Assembly (NCBI RefSeq): GCF_029016285.1
Contig: NZ_CP091975.1
Location: 2,418,001 to 2,482,000, forward strand
Length of the DNA stretch: 64,000 bases
From: Vibrio sp. DW001
GTDB lineage: Bacteria; Pseudomonadota; Gammaproteobacteria; Enterobacterales; Vibrionaceae
Reading direction: 5' to 3'
Shown: in pieces, positions 36,334 through 45,052 of the stretch
Position numbering within the stretch: position 1 is the first letter of the stretch
Layout of the letters: each line of letters starts with the position of its first letter
Made by a program: the position numbers and the translations under genes
The notes under the pieces: generated by a model
Seen by the model: the letters and a program-made list of their open reading frames with translations, nothing else
Told to the model about the DNA's origin: nothing
Databases searched by the model: none

Positions 36334-37029
36334 CTAAGGCAGGTCGAAAAGTAATGCTGTCACCTGTTCTTGCTGGCCATTCATAAATCGTACCTTGTTT
36401 TGCTGTTCAACCTTTGCACCGGATCCCGCTTCAATAAAGGTATTGTCGATCTGAAGCTTACCCCTTATTTGGTGAAGGTAGACATTGCGTCCATCTTCAA
36501 TATCAAAATCGATGCTTTGGCCCGCGTCCAGTATCAGTTGGTACAGTGACGCATCTTGCTTAATGCTCAACGCACCGTCTTTCCCGTCAGCGCTGATAAT
36601 CAAAGTCAGGCCGTTCTCTTTACCGAAATTCTTTTGCTGGTAACCTGGCGTTTTGCCAAACGTGTTCGGTTGAATCCAGATCTGTAGAAATTTTAGGTTT
36701 TCATTTTGAGACGCATTGTACTCACTGTGATAAATGCCTCGTCCTGCTGACATTAATTGAAACTCACCAGCAGGTAAAACCTGAACATTTCCTTCACTAT
36801 CTTTGTGCTCGATACTGCCTTCTAAGACATAGCTGACAATTTCCATATCGCGATGACCGTGAGTGTCGAAACCTGCTCCGGGCTTAACAATGTCATCATT
36901 GATAACTCTAAGAGCAGAAAAACCCATATGCTTCGGATCGTGGTAGTGACCAAATGAGAAGGTATGTTTACTCTCCAACCAGCCTAAGTTAGCGTGCCCA
37001 CGATCTTGAGCGTTGCGTACTGTGATCAT
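36334..37029 (-). CDS. Pirin family protein (YhhW-like)
   Basis: A bicupin of 231 residues. The N-terminal cupin keeps the metal ligands of pirins in GFDTHGHRDMEIVSYVLEGSIEHKD (HxH and the later His/Glu), and AGEFQLMSAGRGIYHSEYN is a family signature. E. coli YhhW has quercetinase activity in vitro, but the physiological substrate is unknown. I start at the ATG at 37029 (MITVRNAQDRGHA): it sits 8-9 bases after GAGG and matches the N-terminus of YhhW; the ATG two codons upstream is too near that site. Divergent from a LysR gene. Three 11-bp repeats lie just upstream. Confidence 0.88.
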   Translation of the reverse strand: MITVRNAQDRGHANLGWLESKHTFSFGHYHDPKHMGFSALRVINDDIVKPGAGFDTHGHRDMEIVSYVLEGSIEHKDSEGNVQVLPAGEFQLMSAGRGIYHSEYNASQNENLKFLQIWIQPNTFGKTPGYQQKNFGKENGLTLIISADGKDGALSIKQDASLYQLILDAGQSIDFDIEDGRNVYLHQIRGKLQIDNTFIEAGSGAKVEQQNKVRFMNGQQEQVTALLFDLP

Positions 37030-37043
37030 ATTCATTTCCTCTT

Positions 37044-37076
37044 ATCAATGTTCAATCAATGTTCAATCAATGTTGA
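37044..37076. repeat. Three tandem copies of an 11-bp unit in the pirin leader
   Basis: The unit AATCAATGTTC/TCAATGTTCAA repeats with an 11-base period, one helical turn, directly upstream of the pirin ribosome site (AGAGGA). The third copy ends in TGA instead of TCA. Such phased repeats may bind the divergent LysR protein or arise by slippage. Confidence 0.6.
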
Positions 37077-37192
37077 AATGTATTTTTTGTTTTACACCTC
37101 AAGCGTTGAATGTAAGTTTAGGTGTGTTAGATTGAAGAAAAAATCGGAATGATTTGAATGTTATATTCAAATATTTTGAATAAGAGGATTTC

Positions 37193-38104
37193 ATGCATAA
37201 TTCAATCACAATAGATGCACTAAGAGCACTGGATGCTATTGATAAAAAAGGAAGTTTCTCCTCTGCAGCAGAATCATTATACAAAGTACCTTCTGCTTTA
37301 ACTTATACAATCAAGAAACTTGAAGACAGTATGGGAGTGGCTCTGTTCGATAGATCGAAACAAAGGGCACAACTCACCCCTGCGGGTCGTCTTGTTTTGG
37401 CACATGGCCGCGAAATACTTCTCGCAACCCATCGACTTTTTGACTCGGTACAACAGCTAGAATCGGGCTGGGAGAGTGATATTCGAATTGCTCGAGATAC
37501 GGTCATTCCTGAAAGTTCTCTATTCGATTTAATAGGTGAATTCAATCAACTTGAACATAACGTCGATGTTTCTTTGGGTGTTGAAGTGCTAGGTGGAGGC
37601 TGGGATGCACTTCATAGTCGACGGGCAGATATCATCATTGGCGCAACAGGTGAGTTACCTAAGGGAATGTTTCAAACACACAGAATGGGTAAGATTTCTT
37701 TTGTTTTTGCTATTGCGCCCAATCACCCTCTGGCAGAAATAGACGCAATTCTAGAGGCGGATATTCTGAGTCAATATCCCGCGGTGGTCGTTTCTGATAC
37801 ATCCCAACTACTTCCTGTACGTGACAGTGGTCTATTTAATAGCAAACAAGTCATTAGAGTGAACTCGATGGCGTCCAAACTAACAGCACAAGTAAAAGGC
37901 TTAGGCATCGGCTTTCTTCCTGAGCATATGGCGAAACCTTATTTGAAGAGTGGCCAATTAATTGTAAAAGAATGCGCTATCCCAAGGCCTTCTCAAGATG
38001 TCTATATAGCTTGGCATAAAAATCAAGAAGGGAAAGCTTTTGGATGGTTTGTCGAAAAGCTTTGCCAGATAGATTGGGAGCTTAGCAGATCACCAAAGGC
38101 ATAA
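37193..38104 (+). CDS. LysR-family regulator
   Basis: A 303-residue LysR-type regulator with DALRALDAIDKKGSFSSAAESLYKVPSALTYTIKKLE as winged helix, followed by an effector domain (IRIARDTVIPESSLFDLIGEF, DIIIGATGELP). AAGAGGA precedes the ATG. The divergent pirin gene is its likely target, an arrangement seen around yhhW homologues. Ligand unknown. Confidence 0.88.
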   Translation: MHNSITIDALRALDAIDKKGSFSSAAESLYKVPSALTYTIKKLEDSMGVALFDRSKQRAQLTPAGRLVLAHGREILLATHRLFDSVQQLESGWESDIRIARDTVIPESSLFDLIGEFNQLEHNVDVSLGVEVLGGGWDALHSRRADIIIGATGELPKGMFQTHRMGKISFVFAIAPNHPLAEIDAILEADILSQYPAVVVSDTSQLLPVRDSGLFNSKQVIRVNSMASKLTAQVKGLGIGFLPEHMAKPYLKSGQLIVKECAIPRPSQDVYIAWHKNQEGKAFGWFVEKLCQIDWELSRSPKA

Positions 38105-38258
38105 TAAAAACATAACCATAAAAAAAAAGGGGTATTAGGCGCATATCCATTGCAGACATAGTCAATTAAAAACCGCAATATTGTACAAAACCAAACAATT
38201 ATTATGCGGTAAGCTAAGTTAAAACAGTACTATTCTTAGTAACTAGAAAAGAGATGCT

Positions 38259-39092
38259 ATGGCGAAGAATAAACCCAGCAAAGAACGCGCTGATTATAAG
38301 ATCACTGAAGAACTAGGTGGCCTTGAGATTCTTGATGCCCAATATGAAAAACAGAATTTTTCTCGTCATAGTCATGAAGGCTATACCATCGGACTTATTG
38401 AAACTGGCGCACAACGGTTTTACCGCACTGGTGGGCATCATATCGCACCAAAAAATACTATTATTTTGGTTAATGCTGATGAGGTACACAGCGGTCATTC
38501 TGCTTCAGAAGGTGGTTGGGCGTATCGAGCGATGTACCCACTTCCGCAACAACTAGAACAGATAACCACAGAGCTTTATTTACCTAGCTATGGGGCTCCA
38601 TATTTTCCTAAGGCCGTCGTTTCTGACCCAGATCTGGCTAGCCAACTTCGACTGGTTTTCAACACGTTAGATAGTTCAAATAACCGTTTGCTTAGAGAAT
38701 CGCTTATCTACAGCACCTTGGTGAAATTGATGGGTAAGCATGCTCAATCTAGGCTCGCCCTTAGTACCGAAGTCAAAACACAAAAACAGTTACTATTGGT
38801 AAAGGAGTTCTTGGATGACCTCCCTCAAGCGGATGTTTCATTGAGCGAACTTGCCAAACTTTCGTCTTTAAGCCCTTATCATTTGGTTCGTTCTTTTCAG
38901 AAAGCGTTTGGGCTCCCACCTCATGCTTATCAAATCCAATCTCGCCTCCGTTTAGCAAGAAAACTGCTAAAAAAAGGCCACACCATTTCAGATACAGCAC
39001 AGGAATGTGGCTTTCACGATCAAAGTCATTTTCATCGTCATTTCAAGAACGCTAACGGATACACCCCTGGTCAGTACTTAAAAATGCTCTGA
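38259..39092 (+). CDS. AraC-family regulator, cupin plus AraC domain
   Basis: A 277-residue regulator. The N-terminal half is an AraC-binding cupin (FSRHSHEGYTIGLIETGAQRF), and the C-terminal half has two helix-turn-helices: VSLSELAKLSSLSPYHLVRSFQKAFG and HTISDTAQECGFHDQSHFHRHFKNANGYTPGQY. AAAAGAGA precedes the ATG. azlC starts 70 bases downstream in the same direction; AraC regulators of this type often stand beside azlCD and probably activate them. Confidence 0.9.
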   Translation: MAKNKPSKERADYKITEELGGLEILDAQYEKQNFSRHSHEGYTIGLIETGAQRFYRTGGHHIAPKNTIILVNADEVHSGHSASEGGWAYRAMYPLPQQLEQITTELYLPSYGAPYFPKAVVSDPDLASQLRLVFNTLDSSNNRLLRESLIYSTLVKLMGKHAQSRLALSTEVKTQKQLLLVKEFLDDLPQADVSLSELAKLSSLSPYHLVRSFQKAFGLPPHAYQIQSRLRLARKLLKKGHTISDTAQECGFHDQSHFHRHFKNANGYTPGQYLKML

Positions 39093-39162
39093 GCAAGTTT
39101 GTACAATCTCTACCGCTTTTAGATCGCTAGATTTAAAGTATGCAGGTAGAGGAAGCGAATAA

Positions 39163-39903
39163 ATGAAACAAAGTAAAACCCAAACAGAGAGAAAAAGCAC
39201 ATTATGTTGGCAGGGAATAGTAACGATGCTACCACTAAGTATCGCGGTTCTTCCTTGGGGTTTTTTGGCTGGATCCTATGCGATAGATGCAGGTTTGTCT
39301 GGCCTAGAAGCACAAGCTATGTCTGCGGTATTATTTGCAGGCTCAGCTCAGTTAGTCGCCGTCGGTATGTTCAAGGAGGAAGTCGGACTTAGCACTTTGC
39401 TGCTCACCACCTTTTTAATTACTTCCCGTCATTTTTTGTACAGTGTATCCATGCGAAGCAAAATCAGTACATTATCTGGTCGATGGCGTTTATTGCTTGG
39501 GTTCTGGTTAACTGACGAATTATTCGCAATCTGTAGCAGCCAATCAGATAAAAAGTTTAATCGCTGGTATGCCTTGGGAGCCGGCGGTTCGTTCTATCTT
39601 ATTTGGAACATTGCTAGCTTTATTGGCATCGTTGCTGGCAGCCAAATCCCATCCTTAAATGACGTCGGATTGGATTTTGCTGTCGCGGCCACCTTTATTG
39701 CTCTAGTGATTCCACAAATCAAGTCGATACCAGTCTTCATTTCCGTCGTCGTCTCTTTGATCGTGTCTGTATTCTTGCTACTGAATCAGATTGAAGGTGG
39801 GCTAATGATGGCGTCAATGAGTGGAATAGTGAGTGGTTACTCGTGTGAGGTCTTATTAAAAAAAAATCAATACTTAGAGAACCTAACTAAAAGGCATCAA
39901 TGA
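39163..39903 (+). CDS. azlC: AzlC-family branched-chain amino-acid exporter, large subunit
   Basis: A 246-residue membrane protein of the AzlC/YgaZ family, which with AzlD/YgaH exports branched-chain amino acids (valine in E. coli). Visible are IAVLPWGFLAGSYAIDAGLSGLEA, MSAVLFAGSAQLVA and ITSRHFLYSVSMRS with the conserved RH. GAGGAAG precedes the ATG. Its stop overlaps the azlD start, so the two subunits are coupled. Confidence 0.92.
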   Translation: MKQSKTQTERKSTLCWQGIVTMLPLSIAVLPWGFLAGSYAIDAGLSGLEAQAMSAVLFAGSAQLVAVGMFKEEVGLSTLLLTTFLITSRHFLYSVSMRSKISTLSGRWRLLLGFWLTDELFAICSSQSDKKFNRWYALGAGGSFYLIWNIASFIGIVAGSQIPSLNDVGLDFAVAATFIALVIPQIKSIPVFISVVVSLIVSVFLLLNQIEGGLMMASMSGIVSGYSCEVLLKKNQYLENLTKRHQ

Positions 39904-40220
39904 TGATAATGCTATCCATACTTTCAATGACCGCGGTTGTTTTTTTAAGCCGTTACTTGTTTCTTGAACCACGAATTCCGCTAAAAATGAACAACCATGC
40001 TCAGAGATTATTGAGTTATTCTGGGCCTGTGGTTCTAACGGCACTGTGGGCGCCGATAGTGTTTTTTCCAGAGGGTGAATTCTCATTTAGATTGGATAAT
40101 GCGTATTTGATAGGCGCGGTCGTAACGGGTCTGCTTATCTGGAAAACGAATAACGTTCTATTAACGATAGTGATCAGCATGGGCGCATTTATGATCTGTA
40201 AACTTGTTGTTTTTGGTTAG
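39900..40220 (+). CDS. azlD: AzlD-family exporter small subunit
   Basis: A 106-residue partner of AzlC with four hydrophobic helices and the family motif SRYLFLEPRIPLKMNNHAQRLL followed by VVLTALWAPIVFFPEG. The ATG overlaps the azlC stop (ATGA); a second ATG right after it is an alternative start. Expected to form the exporter with AzlC in the inner membrane. Confidence 0.88.
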   Translation: MMIMLSILSMTAVVFLSRYLFLEPRIPLKMNNHAQRLLSYSGPVVLTALWAPIVFFPEGEFSFRLDNAYLIGAVVTGLLIWKTNNVLLTIVISMGAFMICKLVVFG

Positions 40221-40278
40221 TTAAAAAATTAAGAATGTGAGAGATAAGACATAATAAAGATATAAGGCAAAGATTTAA

Positions 40279-40313
40279 GGGACAGACACTTCAGGTTTAA
40301 AGGTGTATGTCCC
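40279..40313. repeat. GGGACA palindromic repeat, copy A
   Basis: GGGACAGACACTT and AAGGTGTATGTCCC form an imperfect inverted repeat around a short loop, in the gap between azlD and the convergent helicase gene. It shares both ends with copies at 41675-41872 and 62621-62730. It could also act as a terminator-like stem, but no T run follows. Confidence 0.7.
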
Positions 40314-40336
40314 GTTAGTTTAGGTTTTTGATATAA

Positions 40337-41587
40337 TTATTTATGCTTTTTTTTCTTACCGCTGCCTTCAGGTTTCGCCACCGGTTTATTTGCCGCTAAG
40401 AATTCCTCACTTATAACGTCATCGACCTCAAAACCCACTACTTGTTCACGTTCAAGTCTGATCTTGTTCTTCTTTTCAATGACTTTGAAATGATGATAAT
40501 CTTCATAATCGATAAGCGATAATGCTAAGCCCACTTCACCAGCACGGCCACTTCGACCAATACGGTGCATGTAATCTGATGGGCTCCTAGGTAAATCAAA
40601 ATTGATCACCACAGGCAGTTTATCAATATCTAAGCCACGAGCAGCAATATCCGTGGCAATTAATACTTCAATCTCGCCCGCCTTAAATGCCTCAAGCACA
40701 CGACTGCGAGCTCCCTGACCTTTATCGCCATGAAACACTTCTGCGGTAATACCACGTTTAGAGAGTTTTTCAGCTAAGTGATTACAACTGTGTTTGGCAT
40801 TGACAAAAATAAGCGCTTGTCGCCATTGATGATGATGGATCAAATGCGCTAATACTGCTGTTTTTTCCCCTTTATTAACGGAAAAAACACGCTGTACTAA
40901 GGTGCTGGCATCGGCACTTTGCAAGTGTAATTCAACAGGGTCATCGAGTAACGCTTGAGTTAACGTCTGTACTTGTTCAGGAAAAGTCGCGGAGAACAGT
41001 AACGTTTGCTTTTTATTTGGCAACAATGCCAACAGCGCAGTAAGCTCATCAGTAAAGCCTAAACTCAACATTCGATCGGCTTCATCAAGTACTAAGGTTT
41101 TCACTCTATCCAGCTTAATAGCATTGCTTGAAATCAAATCAAGTAATCGCCCTGGCGTGGCCACCAAAATGTCTGTGCCACCACGTAACGCCAGCATTTG
41201 AGTATTCGCGGACACACCACCAAAAACAGCAACCGTTTTAATTGCACCGTTAAAATGCACCGCATAAGATTTTATGCTATCAGCAACCTGCTTGGCCAGT
41301 TCACGAGTCGGCACCAAAATCAAACCAGTAACATGGTTGCCTTTACTGCTTTTACTACTCAATGGTTTTTCATCGTGTATGTGCTGCAATAGCGGAAGTG
41401 CAAAGGTGGCCGTTTTACCTGAACCGGTATTCGCACCTGCAATCAAGTCACGCCCTGCCAATACACTTGGGATAGCTTGCGCTTGAATAGGCGTTGGCTG
41501 TTGATATTCCAGCTCAGTTAAACGAGCTAACAAGGGTTGAATAAGGCCAAGTTCTGTAAAGTTGGCTGACGTTGTGACAGTGGTCAT
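40337..41587 (-). CDS. DEAD-box RNA helicase, RhlE-like
   Basis: A 416-residue ATP-dependent RNA helicase for ribosome assembly or mRNA turnover. Motifs in order: the Q motif (QQPTPIQAQAIPSVLAGRDL), GANTGSGKT (I), PTRELAKQ (Ia), TPGRLLD (Ib), VLDEADR (DEAD box), SAT (III), and IATDIAARGLDI with HRIGRSGRAG (VI). The short lysine-rich tail (EGSGKKKKHK) fits the RhlE/SrmB-like subgroup, but the exact member cannot be fixed. It is flanked on both sides by GGGACA repeats. Confidence 0.92.
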   Translation of the reverse strand: MTTVTTSANFTELGLIQPLLARLTELEYQQPTPIQAQAIPSVLAGRDLIAGANTGSGKTATFALPLLQHIHDEKPLSSKSSKGNHVTGLILVPTRELAKQVADSIKSYAVHFNGAIKTVAVFGGVSANTQMLALRGGTDILVATPGRLLDLISSNAIKLDRVKTLVLDEADRMLSLGFTDELTALLALLPNKKQTLLFSATFPEQVQTLTQALLDDPVELHLQSADASTLVQRVFSVNKGEKTAVLAHLIHHHQWRQALIFVNAKHSCNHLAEKLSKRGITAEVFHGDKGQGARSRVLEAFKAGEIEVLIATDIAARGLDIDKLPVVINFDLPRSPSDYMHRIGRSGRAGEVGLALSLIDYEDYHHFKVIEKKNKIRLEREQVVGFEVDDVISEEFLAANKPVAKPEGSGKKKKHK

Positions 41588-41674
41588 TAATATAAAAGGC
41601 TCAAGGCTAAGATAATAGCCGATTATTTTAACTTATTTATGGCTCGTTAAGTTAGTAAATTTCGCGGGCGTTCA

Positions 41675-41872
41675 AGGGACAGGTTTTGAAATAAAAACAA
41701 AGAATAAAAAAAAACAAAGGGACAAAAAACAAAGGGACATGCACCTCAAGGGGTGAACGGTTGAAGTGGTGTAATGTTCGCCATTAAATGATGATGATTC
41801 AAAGCACTAGGTGGGAGAACGCCTTAAAACTATCGAGTTTTTAGAATGATCGAGTTTTAAGGTGTATGTCCC
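41675..41872. repeat. GGGACA repeat cluster, copy B (REPIN-like)
   Basis: About 200 bases without a gene, holding GGGACAGG (41675), AAAGGGACA (about 41717), AAAGGGACATGCACCTCAAGGG (from 41731, spoken as two half units) and, inverted at the far end, TTAAGGTGTATGTCCCC (41858-41873). GGGACATGCACCT pairs with AGGTGTATGTCCC. Between lie GAACGG...CGTTCTCC-like sequences. The layout, two inverted short repeats around a spacer, resembles REPIN elements mobilised by RAYT transposases; no transposase gene is nearby. Confidence 0.6.
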
Positions 41873-41890
41873 CTGCTAGTCTTGCTTGTC

Positions 41891-42262
41891 TTAACTTTCT
41901 TTCATGGCGGAAATGACTGAAGGCTCATTGATCAAGTCAAATAACATACTCTTTGCTGACGCTCTCTGAGAATCCGATAAGATCTTCTTCGGATTATCTC
42001 TGCATTGGGTGATGATATTTTTGACAAACTTACTGTTGGTACCAGATAACTCATACGCGAATCTAAGCGTATCGAGCAACTCAGTTTGAGACAAACTATA
42101 AACAGCCATCTCACAACTAAGTTTATCCATGGCAAGTAAATTATCGACTACCAGCTTACATTCAGCATTGAACTTTTCTTTTGCTATATATCCGTCAATC
42201 AAAGCCTGTACTCTATCAGCGATAGCGACAGGCACTTCCATTGTTTTCGTTTCATGCGTCAT
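41891..42262 (-). CDS. Protein of unknown function, 123 residues
   Basis: I do not recognise this gene. The product is soluble, mostly helical and mildly charged, starting MTHETKTMEVPVAIADRVQALIDGYI, with three cysteines (AECKLVV, LSCEMAV, ITQCRDN) and no signal peptide or membrane segment. An AGAGCAAGAGA stretch lies upstream of the ATG. The N-terminal MEVPVAIADRVQALID is reminiscent of small replication or plasmid-partition accessory proteins and of DNA-binding ribbon-helix-helix families, but that is not strong enough for a call. Flanked by a repeat cluster and an EamA gene. Confidence 0.6.
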   Translation of the reverse strand: MTHETKTMEVPVAIADRVQALIDGYIAKEKFNAECKLVVDNLLAMDKLSCEMAVYSLSQTELLDTLRFAYELSGTNSKFVKNIITQCRDNPKKILSDSQRASAKSMLFDLINEPSVISAMKES

Positions 42263-42497
42263 TATTGATTCTCTTGCTCTAACTAGGATTTAACTTCTGG
42301 ATCAAGTTTACCCCCTAGCTCATGTTTCGGCACCAACTTTAACAATTATTTGAGCTAGTACATCAGCACCCACTATGTAATCAACCCGGCAAGTTTCACA
42401 ATTCAGAGCGAATTGAGGCGAGTAGTCTTAAGGAATTATACTGCTTTATGTTCCAGTGTCATCATTCAATAGACGACCCATCACTCCCATTATCTCT

Positions 42498-43388
42498 TCA
42501 ATTATTGACGGTAATGACTTTGCGACGACGCGGTTTAATACCTTGTGCAATACTTGCCAAAATAATAATTCCGCATCCTAGCATTTGTACCGGTGAGAGC
42601 GATTCTTCAAAGACAATCCATCCTAGCATCACTGCCGAAATAGGTTCGATATAAGAGATGGTACTGAAGGTTGCGGCCGGCATGCGTTTAATGGTGTAAA
42701 TCGCTAAAACAATACCCAGAAAACCCGGAAATATACCCGCCAACAACATCCATCCCCATTGAGTTGTAGATAATGATAATTCCGAATTTAATAACAGAGG
42801 TGCAACGCAAAGCGCACCAATCAAGAACTGCCAGCTACATTTAGTGAACTCGTGGTAGTGCGTAGGAATGACCCTATTAATTAAAATAAAACTGGCATAG
42901 CAAGCCATTCCTGCCAATGCTAACGCCAAACCTAACCAAGATGTTTGAGGCGCAGCAACATCTGCCGGTTGGTACATGACGAGAATAAAACCTAATAAAA
43001 CGATGGCTACAGATGACGATGAATACCGATTGAGCCTTTCTTTAAGCACAAAGTGTGCGATAACGGTTGCAACAACGGGGGCCAAATATAGCGCCATAAC
43101 TGCGATTAGCATCGTTGTGTAATTCAAAGACGCGACGAAAAACGTCATAAAACCGGCAATCATCACACCGTTCACCAACATTAAAGGATGAGGCTTAATG
43201 CGCAGTTGACGGCTTTGACCCGTCATCACCATTAGCAATAGCAAAAGAGCGCCACCAATAAATAGCCGAAAGAAAGTGACGGTAGCGGCATCAAGTTCAG
43301 ATAATCGTGAGATGACACCTATAGTGCCCATACAAACAGCAGCGGTAGTTGCAAGAATTATCATTTGGGGCGATATGGTGTTGGGCAT
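42498..43388 (-). CDS. EamA-family (DMT) transporter
   Basis: A 296-residue inner-membrane carrier with ten hydrophobic segments. The first EamA repeat has TAAVCMGTIGVISRLSELDAATVTFFR, the second ISYIEPISAVMLGWIVFEESLSP, the classical end of these proteins. AAGAG precedes the ATG. No regulator is adjacent. Substrate unknown, probably an amino acid or related metabolite. Confidence 0.88.
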   Translation of the reverse strand: MPNTISPQMIILATTAAVCMGTIGVISRLSELDAATVTFFRLFIGGALLLLLMVMTGQSRQLRIKPHPLMLVNGVMIAGFMTFFVASLNYTTMLIAVMALYLAPVVATVIAHFVLKERLNRYSSSSVAIVLLGFILVMYQPADVAAPQTSWLGLALALAGMACYASFILINRVIPTHYHEFTKCSWQFLIGALCVAPLLLNSELSLSTTQWGWMLLAGIFPGFLGIVLAIYTIKRMPAATFSTISYIEPISAVMLGWIVFEESLSPVQMLGCGIIILASIAQGIKPRRRKVITVNN

Positions 43389-43649
43389 AGTTGGCTCTTA
43401 ACTGAGTGATTTATTGTTGTGCTTTCACACGCCGAGAATAGGTAGACCTAATATTACACCAACGAGGCAAGATGGATATCAATTGTCGTATTTTAGAACC
43501 CAATACTTCGCATTGCACTAATTAAATCATTGGGTTAATTAGTGTCATATCAACATAAAAATGTCATTCAGTAATAAAAAACACTGTTCATACGAGTTTT
43601 GTTCCGATACCATTCATCCATTATATGAATATACTATTGGGAATGATGG

Positions 43650-43976
43650 ATGTACAAATGGATATCGGTATTCGCTTTATTTTCTGCGACTTTACATAGT
43701 CCTGTTGGCTTTTCCGCCAGCATTTATAATGCTCCAGATGATATCTCACTAGAACCCCTAAACATAGTTTGTGAAAGTATCGTTTGTAAATCAGTCACTG
43801 AACCAAAAGCTGTACCTGCAGTTGGCGATGTTCCGAAGAGAAAGCAGAATGAAACGTTAGACGCTATTACTAGTGCTCTTTATATTGTCGGTTCTATGGG
43901 ATTAGCTGAAAATCATTCTACTTCCGAAAGTGAGATGTTAACTTCTGACTATCTACCACCGAAAGTGAAGTATTAA
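43650..43976 (+). CDS. Hypothetical exported protein, 108 residues
   Basis: Not recognised. The N-terminus looks like a signal peptide (MYKWISVFALFSATLHSPVGFSA). The mature part has two cysteines (IVCESIVCKS) and no known motif. A weak ribosome site (GGGA) precedes the ATG. The 3' end lies in an imperfect 28-bp direct repeat which supplies the stop codon, so the end of the gene may have been altered by duplication. It could also be a decayed fragment. Confidence 0.45.
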   Translation: MYKWISVFALFSATLHSPVGFSASIYNAPDDISLEPLNIVCESIVCKSVTEPKAVPAVGDVPKRKQNETLDAITSALYIVGSMGLAENHSTSESEMLTSDYLPPKVKY

Positions 43977-43986
43977 CTTCTGACTA
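43924..43986. repeat. Imperfect 28-bp direct repeat
   Basis: Two copies (43924-43951 and 43959-43986) share CCGAAAGTGA and TTAACTTCTGACTA with three differences between, separated by 7 bases. The first copy is coding for the exported protein, the second contains its stop. Confidence 0.6.
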
Positions 43987-44071
43987 AGCCAAAACGTATA
44001 ATAAACCAAGAATAAGCTCCACACAGTCGATATCTTTGTTCGACATTAAGTAATCGATAAGTCTATGTAAT

Positions 44072-44266
44072 AAAATCCTAATTATAGGCAACTCTAGCTC
44101 TGGTAAAAGTTGGTTAGCCTCTCAACTATCTGAACGACTTGAAGCGAAAAAGTTCATATCTCTGTTAGTTTTTATTAAACATCCCCAACAACAGAATTCT
44201 TATTTTCTATATAGCAACGACCAAAATCCCAAATTAATCACAATATCGACAAGATACTTTCGGTAA
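44072..44266 (+). pseudogene. P-loop NTPase remnant (adenylate-kinase-like N-terminus)
   Basis: The frame reads KILIIGNSSSGKSWLASQLS and on to ERLEAKKF, an N-terminal beta strand, Walker A (GNSSSGKS) and first helix as in small adenylate-kinase-like or FlaR-type NTPases. There is no ATG in front (codon before KILI is AAT), a stop lies 8 codons upstream, and after about 30 residues the sequence loses similarity and ends at 44266. I read it as a broken gene: start lost and the remainder frameshifted or deleted. The next gene starts 38 bases downstream. Confidence 0.5.
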
Positions 44267-44304
44267 TGTTTATCCACATATAGTCATTATGAAGAGGTCT
44301 GTGC

Positions 44305-44985
44305 ATGAAAACACTCGATTGTAATTCTGTGAACCTAGAAACGCTCGAATTACTGAGCGATATCGAAACAGAGCTATACCAATTCGCCAGACATTCTTCG
44401 CTGCTACTGCAAATTGATGCAATGAAACATTGGTTAAAATTTGGAGATAGACAAAACGTTTTCAAACACGCTTGCATGATCGATGGCAAAACAGTGTTAG
44501 ATGCTTGTACTGACGTCCTAGAAAACATTGGTTTCTCAGCAGAAAATTTGTTTGAATACACTTTGTCTAAACAAGGGTGCGTAGGAGAATCAGGATACTA
44601 CGGCATATTATTCAAGGACGATGAAGCGCCAGATAGAGATGATGATGAATCAGGGGATGGAAGTGGCTCCCGTCCGGTCGTCACTCTCCACCATTGGACA
44701 GGCAAAAGGGAAAGATTCGAGGTAACACATTCCGTTTTTTTTCATGCACTTAGAACACACTTAATAACCAAGGGCAAGCTCGATTTAGCCACCGAGGTGT
44801 CAAGGAAGTACAGGCTGTCCGATGAGAGCAGCTACCTATGCGAGCCGTTTACCGTATTACCAAGCTTTCTTCACGAGTTGCAAACTGAATTGATAATGGC
44901 TCGGACTGACAATCGACAAACGTTTTATGGCCGCATCGCCATCAGTATTGATAACATTCTCTTTTTGCATAAACCTGCCCTGTAA
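44305..44985 (+). CDS. Protein of unknown function, 226 residues
   Basis: I do not recognise it. It is soluble with no signal peptide: an N-terminal helical region (LETLELLSDIETELYQFARH), a centre with YYGILFKDDEAPDR and a long Asp/Glu/Ser/Gly-rich acidic linker near residues 108-125, then a second domain (VVTLHHWTGKRERFEVTHSVFFHALRTHL in parts). The acidic break suggests two domains. AGAGG precedes the ATG, so it is probably expressed. It lies alone next to the P-loop remnant and converges with the AstE-like gene. Confidence 0.65.
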   Translation: MKTLDCNSVNLETLELLSDIETELYQFARHSSLLLQIDAMKHWLKFGDRQNVFKHACMIDGKTVLDACTDVLENIGFSAENLFEYTLSKQGCVGESGYYGILFKDDEAPDRDDDESGDGSGSRPVVTLHHWTGKRERFEVTHSVFFHALRTHLITKGKLDLATEVSRKYRLSDESSYLCEPFTVLPSFLHELQTELIMARTDNRQTFYGRIAISIDNILFLHKPAL

Positions 44986-45052
44986 AACCTTACATTTAGG
45001 AAGAACTGAGCAAGTTGTGTACCTTTCGGCTATTCTACGACTAGACGATAGC

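Noticed and set aside
41700..41720. CRISPR-like array in the A-rich stretch with repeated GGGAC
   Set aside because: Units are short, unevenly spaced and partly inverted; there are no spacers of constant length and no cas genes.
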